Of a DNA stretch of 64,000 nt, positions 1 through 8,392 are shown piece after piece. Source of the DNA: Rhodobacter huangdaonensis. GTDB lineage: Bacteria > Pseudomonadota > Alphaproteobacteria > Rhodobacterales > Rhodobacteraceae. The stretch lies in NCBI RefSeq assembly GCF_004022465.1, contig NZ_SAVA01000002.1, positions 437,306-501,305 on the forward strand, given 5' to 3'. The notes below the pieces were generated by a model. The model was given only the letters and a program-made list of their open reading frames with translations, made no database searches and was not told where the DNA came from. Each line of letters starts with the position of its first letter. The first letter of the stretch is position 1. Made by a program: the position numbers and the translations under genes.

Positions 1-1046
1 TCGGCGATGCGGCCTACTTCGGCCCGGAAGCCGAATTCTTCATCTTCGACGACGTGCGCTACTCGGTCACCCCGGCCAAGGTCGGCTACGAGATCGACGC
101 CGAGGCCGCTGCCTGGAACACCGATACGCTGATCGAGACCGGCAACCTCGCGCATCGCGCCGGCCACAAGGGCGGCTACTTCCCGGTGAACCCGGTCGAC
201 GAAGCCCAGGACCTGCGTGGCGAGATGCTCTCGACCATGAAGCGCATGGGCATGAAGGTCGACAAGCACCACCACGAGGTCGCGACCTGCCAGCACGAGC
301 TGGGCATGATCTTCGGTGGTCTGGTCGAGCAGGCCGACAACATCCAGAAGTACAAGTACGTGATCCACAACGTGGCCCACGCCTACGGCAAGACCGTGAC
401 CTTCATGCCGAAGCCGATGAAGGGTGACAACGGCTCGGGCATGCACGTCAACATGTCGATCTGGAAGGACGGCAAGCCGCTCTTCGCCGGCGACAAATAT
501 GCCGACCTGTCGCAGGAAGCGCTGTATTTCATCGGCGGTATCCTGAAGCACGCCAAGACCCTGAACGCCTTCACCAACCCGGCGACGAACTCCTACAAGC
601 GTCTGATCCCGGGCTTCGAGGCTCCGGTGCTGCGCGCCTATTCGGCCCGCAACCGCTCGGGCTGCGTCCGTATTCCGTGGACCGAATCGCCGAAGGCCAA
701 GCGCGTCGAAGCCCGGTTCCCCGATCCGGCGGCCAACCCCTATCTCGCCTTCGCGGCGCTGATGATGGCCGGCCTCGACGGCATCAAGAACAAGATCGAT
801 CCGGGCCCGGCGTCGGACAAGGACCTCTACGACCTGCCGCCGGAAGAACTGGCCGCGATCCCGACCGTCTGCGGTTCGCTGCGGGAGGCTCTGGAAGCGC
901 TGGAAGCCGATCACGACTTCCTGCTCGCCGGCGACGTGTTCACCAAGGGCCTGATCGAGGGCTACACCGCGCTCAAGTGGGAAGAAGTCTACGCCTACGA
1001 GCACACGCCGCACCCGATCGAGTACCAGATGTACTACTCCTGCTGA
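1..1046 (+). CDS. glnA: Glutamine synthetase type I, 3' part (5' end outside window)
   Basis: This enzyme makes glutamine from glutamate, ammonia and ATP and is the entry point of ammonia assimilation. The reading frame is open from base 3, so the first roughly 120 residues lie outside the window; 347 residues are visible. GPEAEFF near the start, NGSGMH, and the KRLIPGFEAPV segment are typical of GlnA catalytic cores. The sequence LYDLPPEE near the C-terminus carries the tyrosine (codon at 828-830) that is adenylylated in type I enzymes, so activity is probably controlled by GlnE. A strong hairpin terminator follows directly. In this group glnB usually lies just upstream, but that cannot be seen here. 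Confidence 0.97.
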   Translation, partial: GDAAYFGPEAEFFIFDDVRYSVTPAKVGYEIDAEAAAWNTDTLIETGNLAHRAGHKGGYFPVNPVDEAQDLRGEMLSTMKRMGMKVDKHHHEVATCQHELGMIFGGLVEQADNIQKYKYVIHNVAHAYGKTVTFMPKPMKGDNGSGMHVNMSIWKDGKPLFAGDKYADLSQEALYFIGGILKHAKTLNAFTNPATNSYKRLIPGFEAPVLRAYSARNRSGCVRIPWTESPKAKRVEARFPDPAANPYLAFAALMMAGLDGIKNKIDPGPASDKDLYDLPPEELAAIPTVCGSLREALEALEADHDFLLAGDVFTKGLIEGYTALKWEEVYAYEHTPHPIEYQMYYSC

Positions 1047-1067
1047 TCCCATCCGGGACAGCGAGAG

Positions 1068-1094
1068 AAAGGGCGCCCCTCGGGGCGCCCTTTT
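1068..1094 (+). terminator. Rho-independent terminator of glnA
   Basis: A 12-bp perfect stem (1068-1079 with 1082-1093) has a two-base loop and runs into a short T tract. It starts 22 bases after the glnA stop. Confidence 0.9.
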
Positions 1095-1154
1095 GCGTTG
1101 CGCCTTCCCCGCATCTCGGGTCTCATGCCCGTCATTTCCGGCATGAGGCATAAG

Positions 1155-1679
1155 ATGTTATCCCATTTCATTCGTAGTTTCGCCGTGGCGCTGATGCTGC
1201 TTGGGGCGCTGCCGCAAGCGGGGCACGCAGGCGGGCGGCGGGGACAGGCGACCGTTGGCGATTATCGCGTCGGCTGGGGCACGATGCCCCGCCCGGCGGG
1301 CGAGCGCGCGGATGTGCTGCTGTTCACCTTCGTCTGGAAAGACCCGGTGCCCTCGAGGGGTGTCAGCGAGGCCGACTGGGCCTTCGAGGCGCAGCGGCAG
1401 GGGACGGATGTCTACACGCTGAAGACGATCATGGGGCGCGAGGTCTATCGCCCGGCGCGCGGCGGCGTGGCAATCTGCACGGTGAGCGCGGTCGCGCAGG
1501 GGTTGTGCGGGCGCAAGCTCGGGCTGAGCGAGACGAAGCGCGCCGAGATCGCCGCCTCGGTGCTGCGCGTCGACGGCCGCTGTACCGCCGCGCCCTTCGA
1601 TCCGGCCTTCAACCGGCGGATGTCGAATGCAGCCGGCGGGGTCGACCAGATCGTGGTGCTGCGCGCCCAATGCCGGTGA
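1155..1679 (+). CDS. Exported protein of unknown function
   Basis: A 174-residue protein starting MLSHFIRS with a clear signal peptide: positive N-terminus, hydrophobic core AVALMLLGAL, and likely cleavage after AGHA near residue 25. The start at 1155 is preferred over the upstream ATG at 1143 because GAGG lies about 6 bases before it. The mature part has a few cysteines that could form disulphides in the periplasm. No family was recognised. It lies between two terminators and is probably transcribed alone. Codon use looks like the host. Confidence 0.7.
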   Translation: MLSHFIRSFAVALMLLGALPQAGHAGGRRGQATVGDYRVGWGTMPRPAGERADVLLFTFVWKDPVPSRGVSEADWAFEAQRQGTDVYTLKTIMGREVYRPARGGVAICTVSAVAQGLCGRKLGLSETKRAEIAASVLRVDGRCTAAPFDPAFNRRMSNAAGGVDQIVVLRAQCR

Positions 1680-1811
1680 GGGGCGGGAAATCGCCGGTTC
1701 GGTGCGGGTTATGAGCGGCTGCGCACAGACTCTGTTTGGATCTGTGGAATTGAGCAGGACCTGCCGCAGCGGCATCTTGGTGCCATCCCATGCAACACGG
1801 AGTCCTCCCGC

Positions 1812-2387
1812 ATGAAATCGCTTCTTCTCGCCGCCGGTCTCGCCTTCGGCCTTGCCACCGTCGCCGTCGCCGAGCCGGTCGAATATGACCTTGACCCGAG
1901 CCACAGCCAGATCGTCTTCCACTACAACCACCTTGGCTTCTCGACCACCACGGGGATGTTCTCGGGCTTCAACGGCAAGATCATGTTCGACGCCGACAAG
2001 CCGGCCGACAGCTCGGTCGCCGTGACCTTCCCGGCGAAGTCGCTGTTCACCGGCTGGGACGAGCGCACCGCGCATTTCCTGACCGACGATTTCTTCGGCG
2101 CCGACAAGAACCCCGACATCTCGTTCAAGTCGACCTCGATCGAGGTGACCGGCGAGAAGACCGGCAAGATCACCGGCGATCTGACGATGAACGGCATCAC
2201 CAAGCCGGTCGTCCTTGACGCCACGATGACCCAGATGGGCGAGCATCCGATGCTGAAGAAGCCGTGGGTCGGCTTCGAGGCCGCCGCCACGGTCAAGCGC
2301 TCGGACTTCGACATGGGCATGTATGCGCCCTACATCGGCGACGACGTGACCATCGCGATCTCGATCGAGGCGGGGAAGGCCGAGTAA
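1812..2387 (+). CDS. YceI family periplasmic protein
   Basis: A 191-residue YceI-domain protein. The family forms a lipocalin-like barrel that binds polyisoprenoid or other long-chain lipids in the periplasm. The N-terminus MKSLLLAAGLAFGLATVAVA is a signal peptide. After it come EYDLDPSHSQIVF and the HFLTDDFF and FKSTSIEVTG strands typical of YceI. Length fits the family (about 190). It is a single gene closed by a terminator at 2411. The physiological ligand cannot be told from sequence. Confidence 0.93.
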   Translation: MKSLLLAAGLAFGLATVAVAEPVEYDLDPSHSQIVFHYNHLGFSTTTGMFSGFNGKIMFDADKPADSSVAVTFPAKSLFTGWDERTAHFLTDDFFGADKNPDISFKSTSIEVTGEKTGKITGDLTMNGITKPVVLDATMTQMGEHPMLKKPWVGFEAAATVKRSDFDMGMYAPYIGDDVTIAISIEAGKAE

Positions 2388-2410
2388 TCGGTCCGCATCG
2401 GAGATCCGAG

Positions 2411-2439
2411 ACGGCCGCGGGCAGACCCGCGGCCGTTTT
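2411..2439 (+). terminator. Rho-independent terminator after the YceI gene
   Basis: An 11-bp perfect GC-rich stem (2411-2421 with 2426-2436) has a CAGA loop and is followed by a T-rich run. Confidence 0.85.
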
Positions 2440-2703
2440 CGTTTTCCGCAGCCGGCCTGGCTGTGGCCGCGGCGTTTGGCGGTGCCGGGGCACTGCTGCT
2501 GGAGCTTGCTGAAAGCGGTGCCTGGGCGGGGGACGGGCAGGGCGAAGATCTACTTGCGGTGAGGCGGCCTGCGCCGGCGGCGCCCCTGTCCGGAGTGCTC
2601 CGGCCACCGCGCGAAATTCCCGCGCGCTTTTGCGCGACACACCACGACGCCCCAGGATGCCGGGGCCCCGTTACGGGAATTCACTGATATCTCGGGAGAA
2701 AGC

Positions 2704-2717
2704 GGCGGAGAGACAGG
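2704..2717. mobile_element. Candidate attL, left end of integrated island
   Basis: GGCGGAGAGACAGG here is identical to 11687-11700, which is the 3' acceptor/T-arm end of tRNA-Ser. It lies about 150 bases upstream of the tyrosine integrase, and base composition changes at this point. These facts mark it as the left boundary of a roughly 9-kb island. The exact crossover base within the core cannot be read. Confidence 0.8.
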
Positions 2718-2827
2718 CCGCCATTTAATGTTCTCTAACCGTCTTCATGTGGCTGTATGTGTCACTTAAGTATCTGAAAAAGCGTGATGGATTTGTATGC
2801 ATGATTCTTGATTTGGTCGTCACGTTC

Positions 2828-2845
2828 TGGCAATAATTGGCAATA
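2828..2845. promoter_or_regulatory. Tandem TGGCAATA repeats upstream of integrase
   Basis: Two copies of TGGCAATA (2828-2835 and 2838-2845) sit exactly 10 bases apart, one helical turn, just before the integrase start. That spacing suggests a cooperative protein binding site, such as a regulator or recombination-arm site. The function is inferred. Confidence 0.4.
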
Positions 2846-2865
2846 GAACGGTTATAGGTGGCGAC

Positions 2866-4146
2866 ATGGCAAGAGGCATTCACAGGCTTTCGGCGGCAAA
2901 GGTTAGGGCGGAAACGAAACCCGGCTTCTACAGCGACGGCGGCGGGCTTTACCTGCAAGTCAGTCAGTTTGGCGGGACGAAATCTTGGGTCTTCAAGTTC
3001 ACCGTGAACGGTCGCAGGCGGGGCATGGGGCTTGGCCCGATCCACACTTTCAGCTTGGCCGAAGCCCGCGACAAAGCGGCGGAACTGCGTAAGGTCGTTG
3101 CAGACGGTCGCGACCCCATCGCGGAACGGGATGAACTGCGCCGCAAAAGTCAGGTCGAAGACGAACGGCAAATCACCTTCGCGCAGGCGGTCGAAAAATG
3201 CTTAGCGAAGAAAGAGAACGAATTCCGCAACGATAAGCACCGCAAGCAATGGCGTTCGACGCTGGATACCTACGCCGCGCCCGTGCTTGGCGACATGAAC
3301 GTTGCCCACATTACCTTCCAAGACGTGCTTCGGGTTCTGGAACCGATCTGGACGACGAAGACCGAAACGGCATCCCGGCTTCGCGGTCGCATCGAAAACG
3401 TGCTGTCTTGGGCGACGGTCGCGGGCTATCGCACGGGCGACAACCCGGCACGTTGGGCGGGCAACCTGAAAGAACTTCTGCCGAAGCCGTCGAAGGTCGC
3501 AACGAAAGACAATCACCCGGCCTTGGCGTTGACCGATCTGCCTGCATGGTTCGCTGCCCTTCGGAAGCGTGACGGCATTTCGGCCCGTGCGGTCGAATTC
3601 TTGACGTTGTGCGCCAGCCGAAGCGGCGAAGTTCGCGGCGCGGTTTGGTCCGAAATCGACCTTGAGGCAAAGCTTTGGGTGATCCCGAAAGAACGGATGA
3701 AGGCGCAGCGCGAACACCGCGTCCCGTTGTCGGATGCCGCCGTTGAACTGTTGAAGGCGCTTCCCCGCATCGAAGGTTCGGATTTCGTGTTCCCTGCGGC
3801 TCGGGGCGGGGCGCTGTCCGATATGAGCCTGTCAGCCGTCATGCGACGGATGCAGGACACGGCGACCGCCAAGGGCGGCAACGGCTTCGTTGACCCGCGT
3901 TCGGGGCGTCCTGCGGTGCCGCACGGTTTGCGTTCGACCTTCCGCGACTGGACCGCCGAACGGGGCATTGAACGCGACATGGCCGAAATCAGCTTGGCGC
4001 ATACTGTGGGCACCGAAGTTGAACGCGCTTACCGCCGTAGCGACATGCTGGAACGTCGCCGCGCTCTCATGGAAACTTGGGCCGCAGCTTGTCGCGGCGA
4101 AGCGCAAACCGGCGTTGTCGTGCCGATGAAGGCGGGGGCCGCGTGA
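2866..4146 (+). CDS. Tyrosine recombinase/integrase, P4 type
   Basis: A 426-residue site-specific recombinase that inserts and excises the island at tRNA-Ser. The N-terminal DUF4102-like arm-binding domain is seen in the first 90 residues (GLYLQVS, KSWVFKF, MGLGPIHTFSLAEAR). The catalytic domain has Arg252 in ASRSGEVR, the HGLR box at His353-Arg356, and the probable nucleophile Tyr389 in AYRRSDMLERR, so the active site looks intact. The start at 2866 has AGGTGG upstream. The stop overlaps the next ATG (4146). Unlike most P4-type islands, the gene sits at the end away from the tRNA. Confidence 0.95.
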   Translation: MARGIHRLSAAKVRAETKPGFYSDGGGLYLQVSQFGGTKSWVFKFTVNGRRRGMGLGPIHTFSLAEARDKAAELRKVVADGRDPIAERDELRRKSQVEDERQITFAQAVEKCLAKKENEFRNDKHRKQWRSTLDTYAAPVLGDMNVAHITFQDVLRVLEPIWTTKTETASRLRGRIENVLSWATVAGYRTGDNPARWAGNLKELLPKPSKVATKDNHPALALTDLPAWFAALRKRDGISARAVEFLTLCASRSGEVRGAVWSEIDLEAKLWVIPKERMKAQREHRVPLSDAAVELLKALPRIEGSDFVFPAARGGALSDMSLSAVMRRMQDTATAKGGNGFVDPRSGRPAVPHGLRSTFRDWTAERGIERDMAEISLAHTVGTEVERAYRRSDMLERRRALMETWAAACRGEAQTGVVVPMKAGAA

Positions 4147-4424
4147 TGACCGAGTATCGTATCGCTTTGTTTTCGCCCGAAGTTATCGACATGATTGAAC
4201 GCCGCCGCCCGGGTCGAAAAGCCGGGAAGCCCGGAAACACTGGCCCCCGAAACACCGACAAAAGCGAAGTCGCGAAATCCGCCGCAGCCGCAATCAAATC
4301 GGGGGCCTGTCCGAGCGTCGAAGAGGCCGCCGAAATGTTTGCCGAAGCGTATCTTGGACGGGCCGGAAGCTTGACCAAAGACCAACTTCGTTACTTCCGA
4401 AAGCGTATCAAAAACTTCCTCTAA
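4146..4424 (+). CDS. Small island protein coupled to integrase, unknown
   Basis: A 92-residue protein starting MTEYRIALFSPEV. Its start codon shares a base with the integrase stop (TGATG), implying translational coupling. The middle is rich in Arg, Lys and Gly, and the C-terminus (LTKDQLRYFRKRIKNF) is basic and likely helical. It could bind DNA, possibly as an accessory recombination factor, but no family was recognised. Confidence 0.65.
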   Translation: MTEYRIALFSPEVIDMIERRRPGRKAGKPGNTGPRNTDKSEVAKSAAAAIKSGACPSVEEAAEMFAEAYLGRAGSLTKDQLRYFRKRIKNFL

Positions 4425-4471
4425 CTAGCTGACGAAGCTTTGTTCTTCACGCTCTGGTTTCTCGGGGCTGG

Positions 4472-4509
4472 CCTGTAGGTTCGGGGCAACAGATGCAGCC
4501 CCCTACAGG
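4472..4509 (+). promoter_or_regulatory. Stem-loop overlapping the ribosome site of the AlpA-like gene
   Basis: CCTGTAGG (4472-4479) pairs with CCTACAGG (4502-4509), extended by inner G/C pairs. The right arm contains the AGG of the AGGTG ribosome binding site for the ATG at 4517, so the fold could hide that site. It could equally be an operator for autoregulation. Confidence 0.45.
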
Positions 4510-4516
4510 TGCCCAC

Positions 4517-4756
4517 ATGCAAATCCTTATGAAGACCCCCGATGTTTGCGCAGCGACCGGCATGAAACGCCCGACGCTTTACGAACACATGGCGAAGGGC
4601 TTGTTCCCGCGCCCGATCAAGCTTGCCCCGAAGCTGGCGACATGGCCCAAGGATGAAGTCGCGAAGATCAATGCGGCGCGGATTGCCGGGGCTGACGACG
4701 AAGCAATCAAAGCATTGGTCATCGAACTGACCGAAGCCCGTAAGTCGGCGGTTTGA
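4517..4756 (+). CDS. alpA: AlpA-family transcriptional regulator
   Basis: A 79-residue MerR/excisionase-like helix-turn-helix protein. MKRPTLYEHMAKGLFPRPIKL is the AlpA recognition pattern (helix, turn, basic helix, then the FPxPxKL wing), followed by a Trp and an acidic helix. In P4-like elements AlpA activates or controls excision, so this is the likely switch protein of the island. The start at 4517 is chosen over 4493 because AGGTG lies just upstream; the longer form would add eight residues. A hairpin covers the leader. Confidence 0.85.
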   Translation: MQILMKTPDVCAATGMKRPTLYEHMAKGLFPRPIKLAPKLATWPKDEVAKINAARIAGADDEAIKALVIELTEARKSAV

Positions 4757-4867
4757 CCGCGTAAGGCTTACATAGCGGTCATGTGATCCGCCAAACATCA
4801 TTGAAATCACTATCGAAAATCAAGCGAAGTAATTCGTAATGACTTCGTATTGCCAATAGGCCGAAAG

Positions 4868-6352
4868 ATGCCCGTTCTACCCACAATATTCGATGCATCG
4901 AAGCACACGCCCTGGCTTGGCGATGCTGCAGTTTGGCATGACGTGTCGCCCTTCGCATACGATCTTTTGCCCGCCGAAGACATGCCGGACTTTCCCGAAT
5001 GGCCGGTCGGTCTTATCGGCGAAGTTATGCGGTTCATCTTCGATTCCGCGCCGCACCCGATGCGCGAAGCTGCGATCATCGGCGGGCTTGGCTTTATCGC
5101 CGGGATTGTGGGCAGGGCATGGAACGTCGAAAGCTCGGGCTTGAACGACTACTTCACCCTAATCGCGCCTTCGGCGTCGGGGAAGAACGCGGCGACCGAA
5201 GCGCCCGAAAAGCTTATCAGCGAAGTCAGCAAGGTTTTGCCCGAAGCGACTGCGTTCATCGGTCCCGGCGACGTGTCTTCGAAGGCCGCTTTGGCGCGCT
5301 ATCTGTCGAAGGCCGATCCGCCTAGCTTCGCCATGTTCATTCCCGAAATCGGCGAATGGCTGGAACCTATCGTTTCGCCGAAGGCCAGCGAAGCGCGGCA
5401 AAGCCTTCGTAAGATGCTTCTGGACCTGTCCGAAAAGGCCGGAAAGGGCAGGGTGCTGCGCAAGTCAGCCTATGCCGACAGCGCAAACAACATCGAAGAC
5501 GTGAAGTCGCCCGCCGTCACTATCGTTGGCGACAGTAACCCGGCGACCTTCTTCGAAATCGTCACCGAACGGAACACCGCGAACGGCTTCTTCGCTCGCA
5601 TCGTGATCTTGCAGAACTCGGGCCGGGTTGCCGACTTCAACGCCCATCATGCGAAGGTCAGCCCGTCCCGCCAGTTGATCGAAAACCTTGCATCGCTTTG
5701 CGCCCAATCGCTGAACCTGAACCACGCCGGGGCCGTCCAGAACGTCGAAATCTCTGACGACGCCGACGCCGAACTTTCCGACTTCCGCAACACCTGCGCC
5801 GAAGGTCGCGACCACTCCGAAGACGACTATAAGCGGGCGGTTTGGGGCCGGGCATATGTTCATGCGCTTCGGATTTCCGCCGTGCTGGCCGTCGGTCGCA
5901 ACCCGTTCATGCCCACAATTTCTATCGGCGATGCGCGTTGGTCGATTTCGCTTGTGACATGCAGCGTCGAAAAGCTGTTGGGAAAGTTCGAAGACGGCGA
6001 AGTCGGCAACGTGTCGCAAAGCGAAGTCGCGCGATTGAACGAAGTCAGGCGGGTAATTCGTCGGTATATCAACGCCGCTTGGCCCGAAGTTGAAGCCTAT
6101 GCAGGCGAGCGAAATTCAAACCTGCATAGCGCGAAGATCGTTCCGTATGGCTACATTCAAAGGTCGGTCTATAAATTGAAGCCGTTTAAAGATGCCGCAT
6201 TCGGAAAATCATCGCTCGCCGTGCGCGATACGATCCGAATATTGATCGAATGTGGCGAACTGACCGCAATGTCAAAGGCGGTTTTGTCGAAAGATTACCG
6301 CTATTCGGGCGACGCTTACATGATCGAACGCCCGGAAGCGTTCTTGGAGTAG
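4868..6352 (+). CDS. DUF3987 (YfjI-like) island replication-type ATPase
   Basis: A 494-residue protein. Near residues 98-108 there is a P-loop-like segment (APSASGKNA), preceded by a hydrophobic helix (GGLGFIAGIVG), as in DUF3987 proteins of satellites and plasmids. Later landmarks are GDSNPATFFEIV and NGFFARIVIL. Such proteins are thought to work in replication as helicase- or primase-like factors. The start is taken at ATG 4868; a TTG at 4850 would add six residues. An iteron-like array begins at its stop codon, which fits a Rep-plus-origin arrangement. The family assignment is fairly sure; the replication role is inferred. Confidence 0.8.
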   Translation: MPVLPTIFDASKHTPWLGDAAVWHDVSPFAYDLLPAEDMPDFPEWPVGLIGEVMRFIFDSAPHPMREAAIIGGLGFIAGIVGRAWNVESSGLNDYFTLIAPSASGKNAATEAPEKLISEVSKVLPEATAFIGPGDVSSKAALARYLSKADPPSFAMFIPEIGEWLEPIVSPKASEARQSLRKMLLDLSEKAGKGRVLRKSAYADSANNIEDVKSPAVTIVGDSNPATFFEIVTERNTANGFFARIVILQNSGRVADFNAHHAKVSPSRQLIENLASLCAQSLNLNHAGAVQNVEISDDADAELSDFRNTCAEGRDHSEDDYKRAVWGRAYVHALRISAVLAVGRNPFMPTISIGDARWSISLVTCSVEKLLGKFEDGEVGNVSQSEVARLNEVRRVIRRYINAAWPEVEAYAGERNSNLHSAKIVPYGYIQRSVYKLKPFKDAAFGKSSLAVRDTIRILIECGELTAMSKAVLSKDYRYSGDAYMIERPEAFLE

Positions 6353-6595
6353 ACGGGTAGACTTTTGCGGTAGATCGTAAGTGATTGATTTTGCTGAAAA
6401 GTAGAGCGGTAGAAAAAGTAGACAGGGTTCCCCTTTCCTTCATCTAATAGGTTGGAACGGTATTAAATAATACGCTGAAAACTTGCTTCTCCCCTTATGT
6501 CTACTTCTTCTACTTTTCTACTTCTTTAAAATAAGTAAGTAAAATCAGGATGTTAAAAAGTAGACCTGTCGATGCGGCGATTTCTACCCGTCTAC
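6349..6595. repeat. Iteron-like GTAGA/TCTAC array, candidate origin
   Basis: GTAGA occurs at 6349, 6357, 6370, 6401, 6409, 6418 and 6560. Its inverse TCTAC occurs at 6500, 6509, 6517, 6583 and 6591. Spacing is mostly 8-9 bases. The clusters flank an AT-rich core (about 6430-6580) with runs such as TTAAATAATA and TTTAAAATAAG. The array fills the whole gap between the DUF3987 gene and the next gene and looks like an iteron-type replication origin or a multi-site operator. Confidence 0.6.
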
Positions 6596-6634
6596 TTCGA
6601 CAATCGCCAATGTGGGAATGAAAGGAGCGTCGTA

Positions 6635-7207
6635 ATGAGAGGCAAAATTGAACATCATACCTTCGACACGAAGGCCGATGTTGTAATCCGAGAAATTCGC
6701 AATCGTTGCGAAGACGATCTTGTTCGCAAGAACGTTTGCTGCATCGAAGATGCCGACGAATATTTGTGTCGCGATTACGTCAGGCAAGTTTCAAGCGTCG
6801 TTCAAGGTGCGCAGTCTTTCTTGCCAGGCGACGCCGTAACCGGGGCCGAAATCTTCCTGTCGCGAATGGTCGGCGATTACGGCATGGGGAAATATTGGCG
6901 GTTCTCGGAACGTTGCGGAAAACAACTGTCGCTTTATGCCGACTATTACTTCCGGTGCTACTATGAAGTTCTGTCCATGATGTATGTCGAAACCATGCAG
7001 GCGGCTGACGACAAGCAAATCATCGAACTTGCGCACAATGGGACAATCCTTCTCGCCGCCGCATCGCTTCCCGGTGTTGTCAACGAACTGCGTCGCGAGT
7101 TTCGCCGTAGGGGATTGAACTATGATCGTTTTCTTGTCGCGAACAAGGATTTGGACATGCGCTTGGGCGTCCAGCGGCGACGGCAAGGATTGATCGGGAA
7201 GGCATAG
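6635..7207 (+). CDS. Island protein of unknown function
   Basis: A 190-residue soluble protein starting MRGKIEHHTF. The start at 6635 is set by AAGGAG nine bases upstream; an earlier in-frame ATG at 6572 lies inside the repeat array and lacks such a site. The sequence is rich in Tyr, Asp and Arg with several Cys, and no signal peptide or membrane helix is seen. No family was recognised. It follows the candidate origin and precedes the block of small genes. Confidence 0.6.
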   Translation: MRGKIEHHTFDTKADVVIREIRNRCEDDLVRKNVCCIEDADEYLCRDYVRQVSSVVQGAQSFLPGDAVTGAEIFLSRMVGDYGMGKYWRFSERCGKQLSLYADYYFRCYYEVLSMMYVETMQAADDKQIIELAHNGTILLAAASLPGVVNELRREFRRRGLNYDRFLVANKDLDMRLGVQRRRQGLIGKA

Positions 7208-7363
7208 CCGCAGCGCCGCGCAGGACGGGCCTGTGGCGCGTGTCTCGGGGGCGGTTGGCACCGACGGCGCGGAAGGCAGAAAGCCGCTTCACGGCCCGGA
7301 AATCGGCCCCTGCGGCGATGCCTGATTCGATCGCCTGCGGGCTGGATATGTGGGAATGACGAA

Positions 7364-7651
7364 ATGGACAAAGAAACTTTCAGCGAAGTTCGCATCGCGA
7401 ATGCGTTCAAACCGAACGTCGAACTATCGGATCAGGATATTGCCGAAATGCGGCGTCGTATGGCTGCATCAAATCGCGAATGGAAGAAAAGAAAGAAGCG
7501 CGAAGAAATCGAAGGCGGTTTTGACCCGAAAGAAGCTGACCGTCAACGTCAATTTGCGGCATCGAAAAAGCGTCGTAATAACAAAGGAATGCGTCGCGAT
7601 TTATCGGAATTGGAGATTGCGCAACTTAAATCGGCTTGGGTTGCTGAATAA
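7364..7651 (+). CDS. Small basic island protein, unknown
   Basis: A 95-residue charged protein (MDKETFSEVR). It has a Lys/Arg-rich central stretch around residues 40-50 and another near 70-75, so nucleic-acid binding is possible. It has no recognised domain. It is separated from the next gene by about 100 bases that contain a palindrome. Codon use follows the island pattern. Confidence 0.55.
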   Translation: MDKETFSEVRIANAFKPNVELSDQDIAEMRRRMAASNREWKKRKKREEIEGGFDPKEADRQRQFAASKKRRNNKGMRRDLSELEIAQLKSAWVAE

Positions 7652-7693
7652 GCTTGACGGATCAATATTCGCGCCCCTTATGCTGATTCGAGA

Positions 7694-7711
7694 TTGCCGG
7701 TTAACTGGCAA
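7694..7711. promoter_or_regulatory. Near-perfect palindrome TTGCCGGTTAACTGGCAA
   Basis: An 18-base inverted repeat, mismatched at one symmetric pair, lies 37 bases before the start at 7749. It shares TGGCAAT with the integrase upstream repeats and is a candidate operator for an island regulator. Confidence 0.4.
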
Positions 7712-7748
7712 TATTCGACCTGTTATCCCCGGATAAGGAACCCCAAAT

Positions 7749-8012
7749 ATGGCAAATATTGCCACGCCAGCTTGGCCGAACTCGCCTAACCCCCCTATGG
7801 GTCAGCCCGAGAAGAAACGGGTTCGGGTCAAACTTGATACCGTGTCGGACATTAAAGCCGAAGCTGCGAAACTCTATCGGCTTTGCCGGTCTGGCGAAGT
7901 TGATCCGTCGGAAGCCGGTAAACTCGCCTATCTTCTGCAAATCGTCGCGAAGCTGACCGAAACTTCCGACCTTGAGGCGCGCCTTGCCGAACTGGAAACG
8001 GAACGAAGCTAA
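7749..8012 (+). CDS. Small island protein, unknown
   Basis: An 87-residue protein (MANIATPAWPNSPNPP). It has a proline-rich N-terminus followed by predicted helices (VSDIKAEAAKLYRL, AGKLAYLLQIVAKL, LEARLAELE). AAGGA precedes the start. Its stop overlaps the next start by one base (TAATG), so it begins a translationally coupled run 7749-9553. Short proteins of this type are common beside phage packaging genes, but no terminase is present here. Function unknown. Confidence 0.6.
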   Translation: MANIATPAWPNSPNPPMGQPEKKRVRVKLDTVSDIKAEAAKLYRLCRSGEVDPSEAGKLAYLLQIVAKLTETSDLEARLAELETERS

Positions 8013-8392
8013 TGGCCGTAGCTTCGTTGAAATCCCGCATCGCAAAGCTTGAAGCCAAGCGAAACATTGCCCCCGCCGAAATCTGCATCGTTGGCGGGCA
8101 GTATCTTGAACTTATCGTTGATCCCAACCGGCCCGGCCATTTGATCCAGCAAGAGCCGCCCGGCGGTTTTGCCGAATGGTGCCGCAAACAGCAAGACCGC
8201 CTGCAAGCGCAAATCGTCGAACTGTTGGCCGACATGGGCAACGAAGCCGAAGAACAACCCGCCCCTGTGGGCATCGCTGCCAACCGCAAACCGGACGGCT
8301 TTGTTTTCGAACACAACGGCGTCGATTTCGTCGTGGTCGAAGGCGAGGCGCAGCCCGTTCGCAACCGAAGGAAAAATCATGCCTCTCGTTAA
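8012..8392 (+). CDS. Island protein with N-terminal coiled coil, unknown
   Basis: A 126-residue protein (MAVASLKSRIAKLEAKR). It opens with a short coiled-coil-like helix, then has an ICIVGGQYLELIV strand region, and ends with a basic tail. It is coupled to the upstream gene through TAATG and overlaps the next gene by 14 bases. No family recognised. Confidence 0.6.
   Translation: MAVASLKSRIAKLEAKRNIAPAEICIVGGQYLELIVDPNRPGHLIQQEPPGGFAEWCRKQQDRLQAQIVELLADMGNEAEEQPAPVGIAANRKPDGFVFEHNGVDFVVVEGEAQPVRNRRKNHASR

Larger units (their letters stand above)
2440..2865. other. Gene-free left junction of the mobile island
   Basis: No convincing coding frame lies between the YceI terminator and the integrase. 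Bases to about 2703 are GC-rich and host-like. From 2718 the sequence turns AT-richer and holds the integrase promoter region. The attL candidate is at 2704-2717. Confidence 0.6.
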
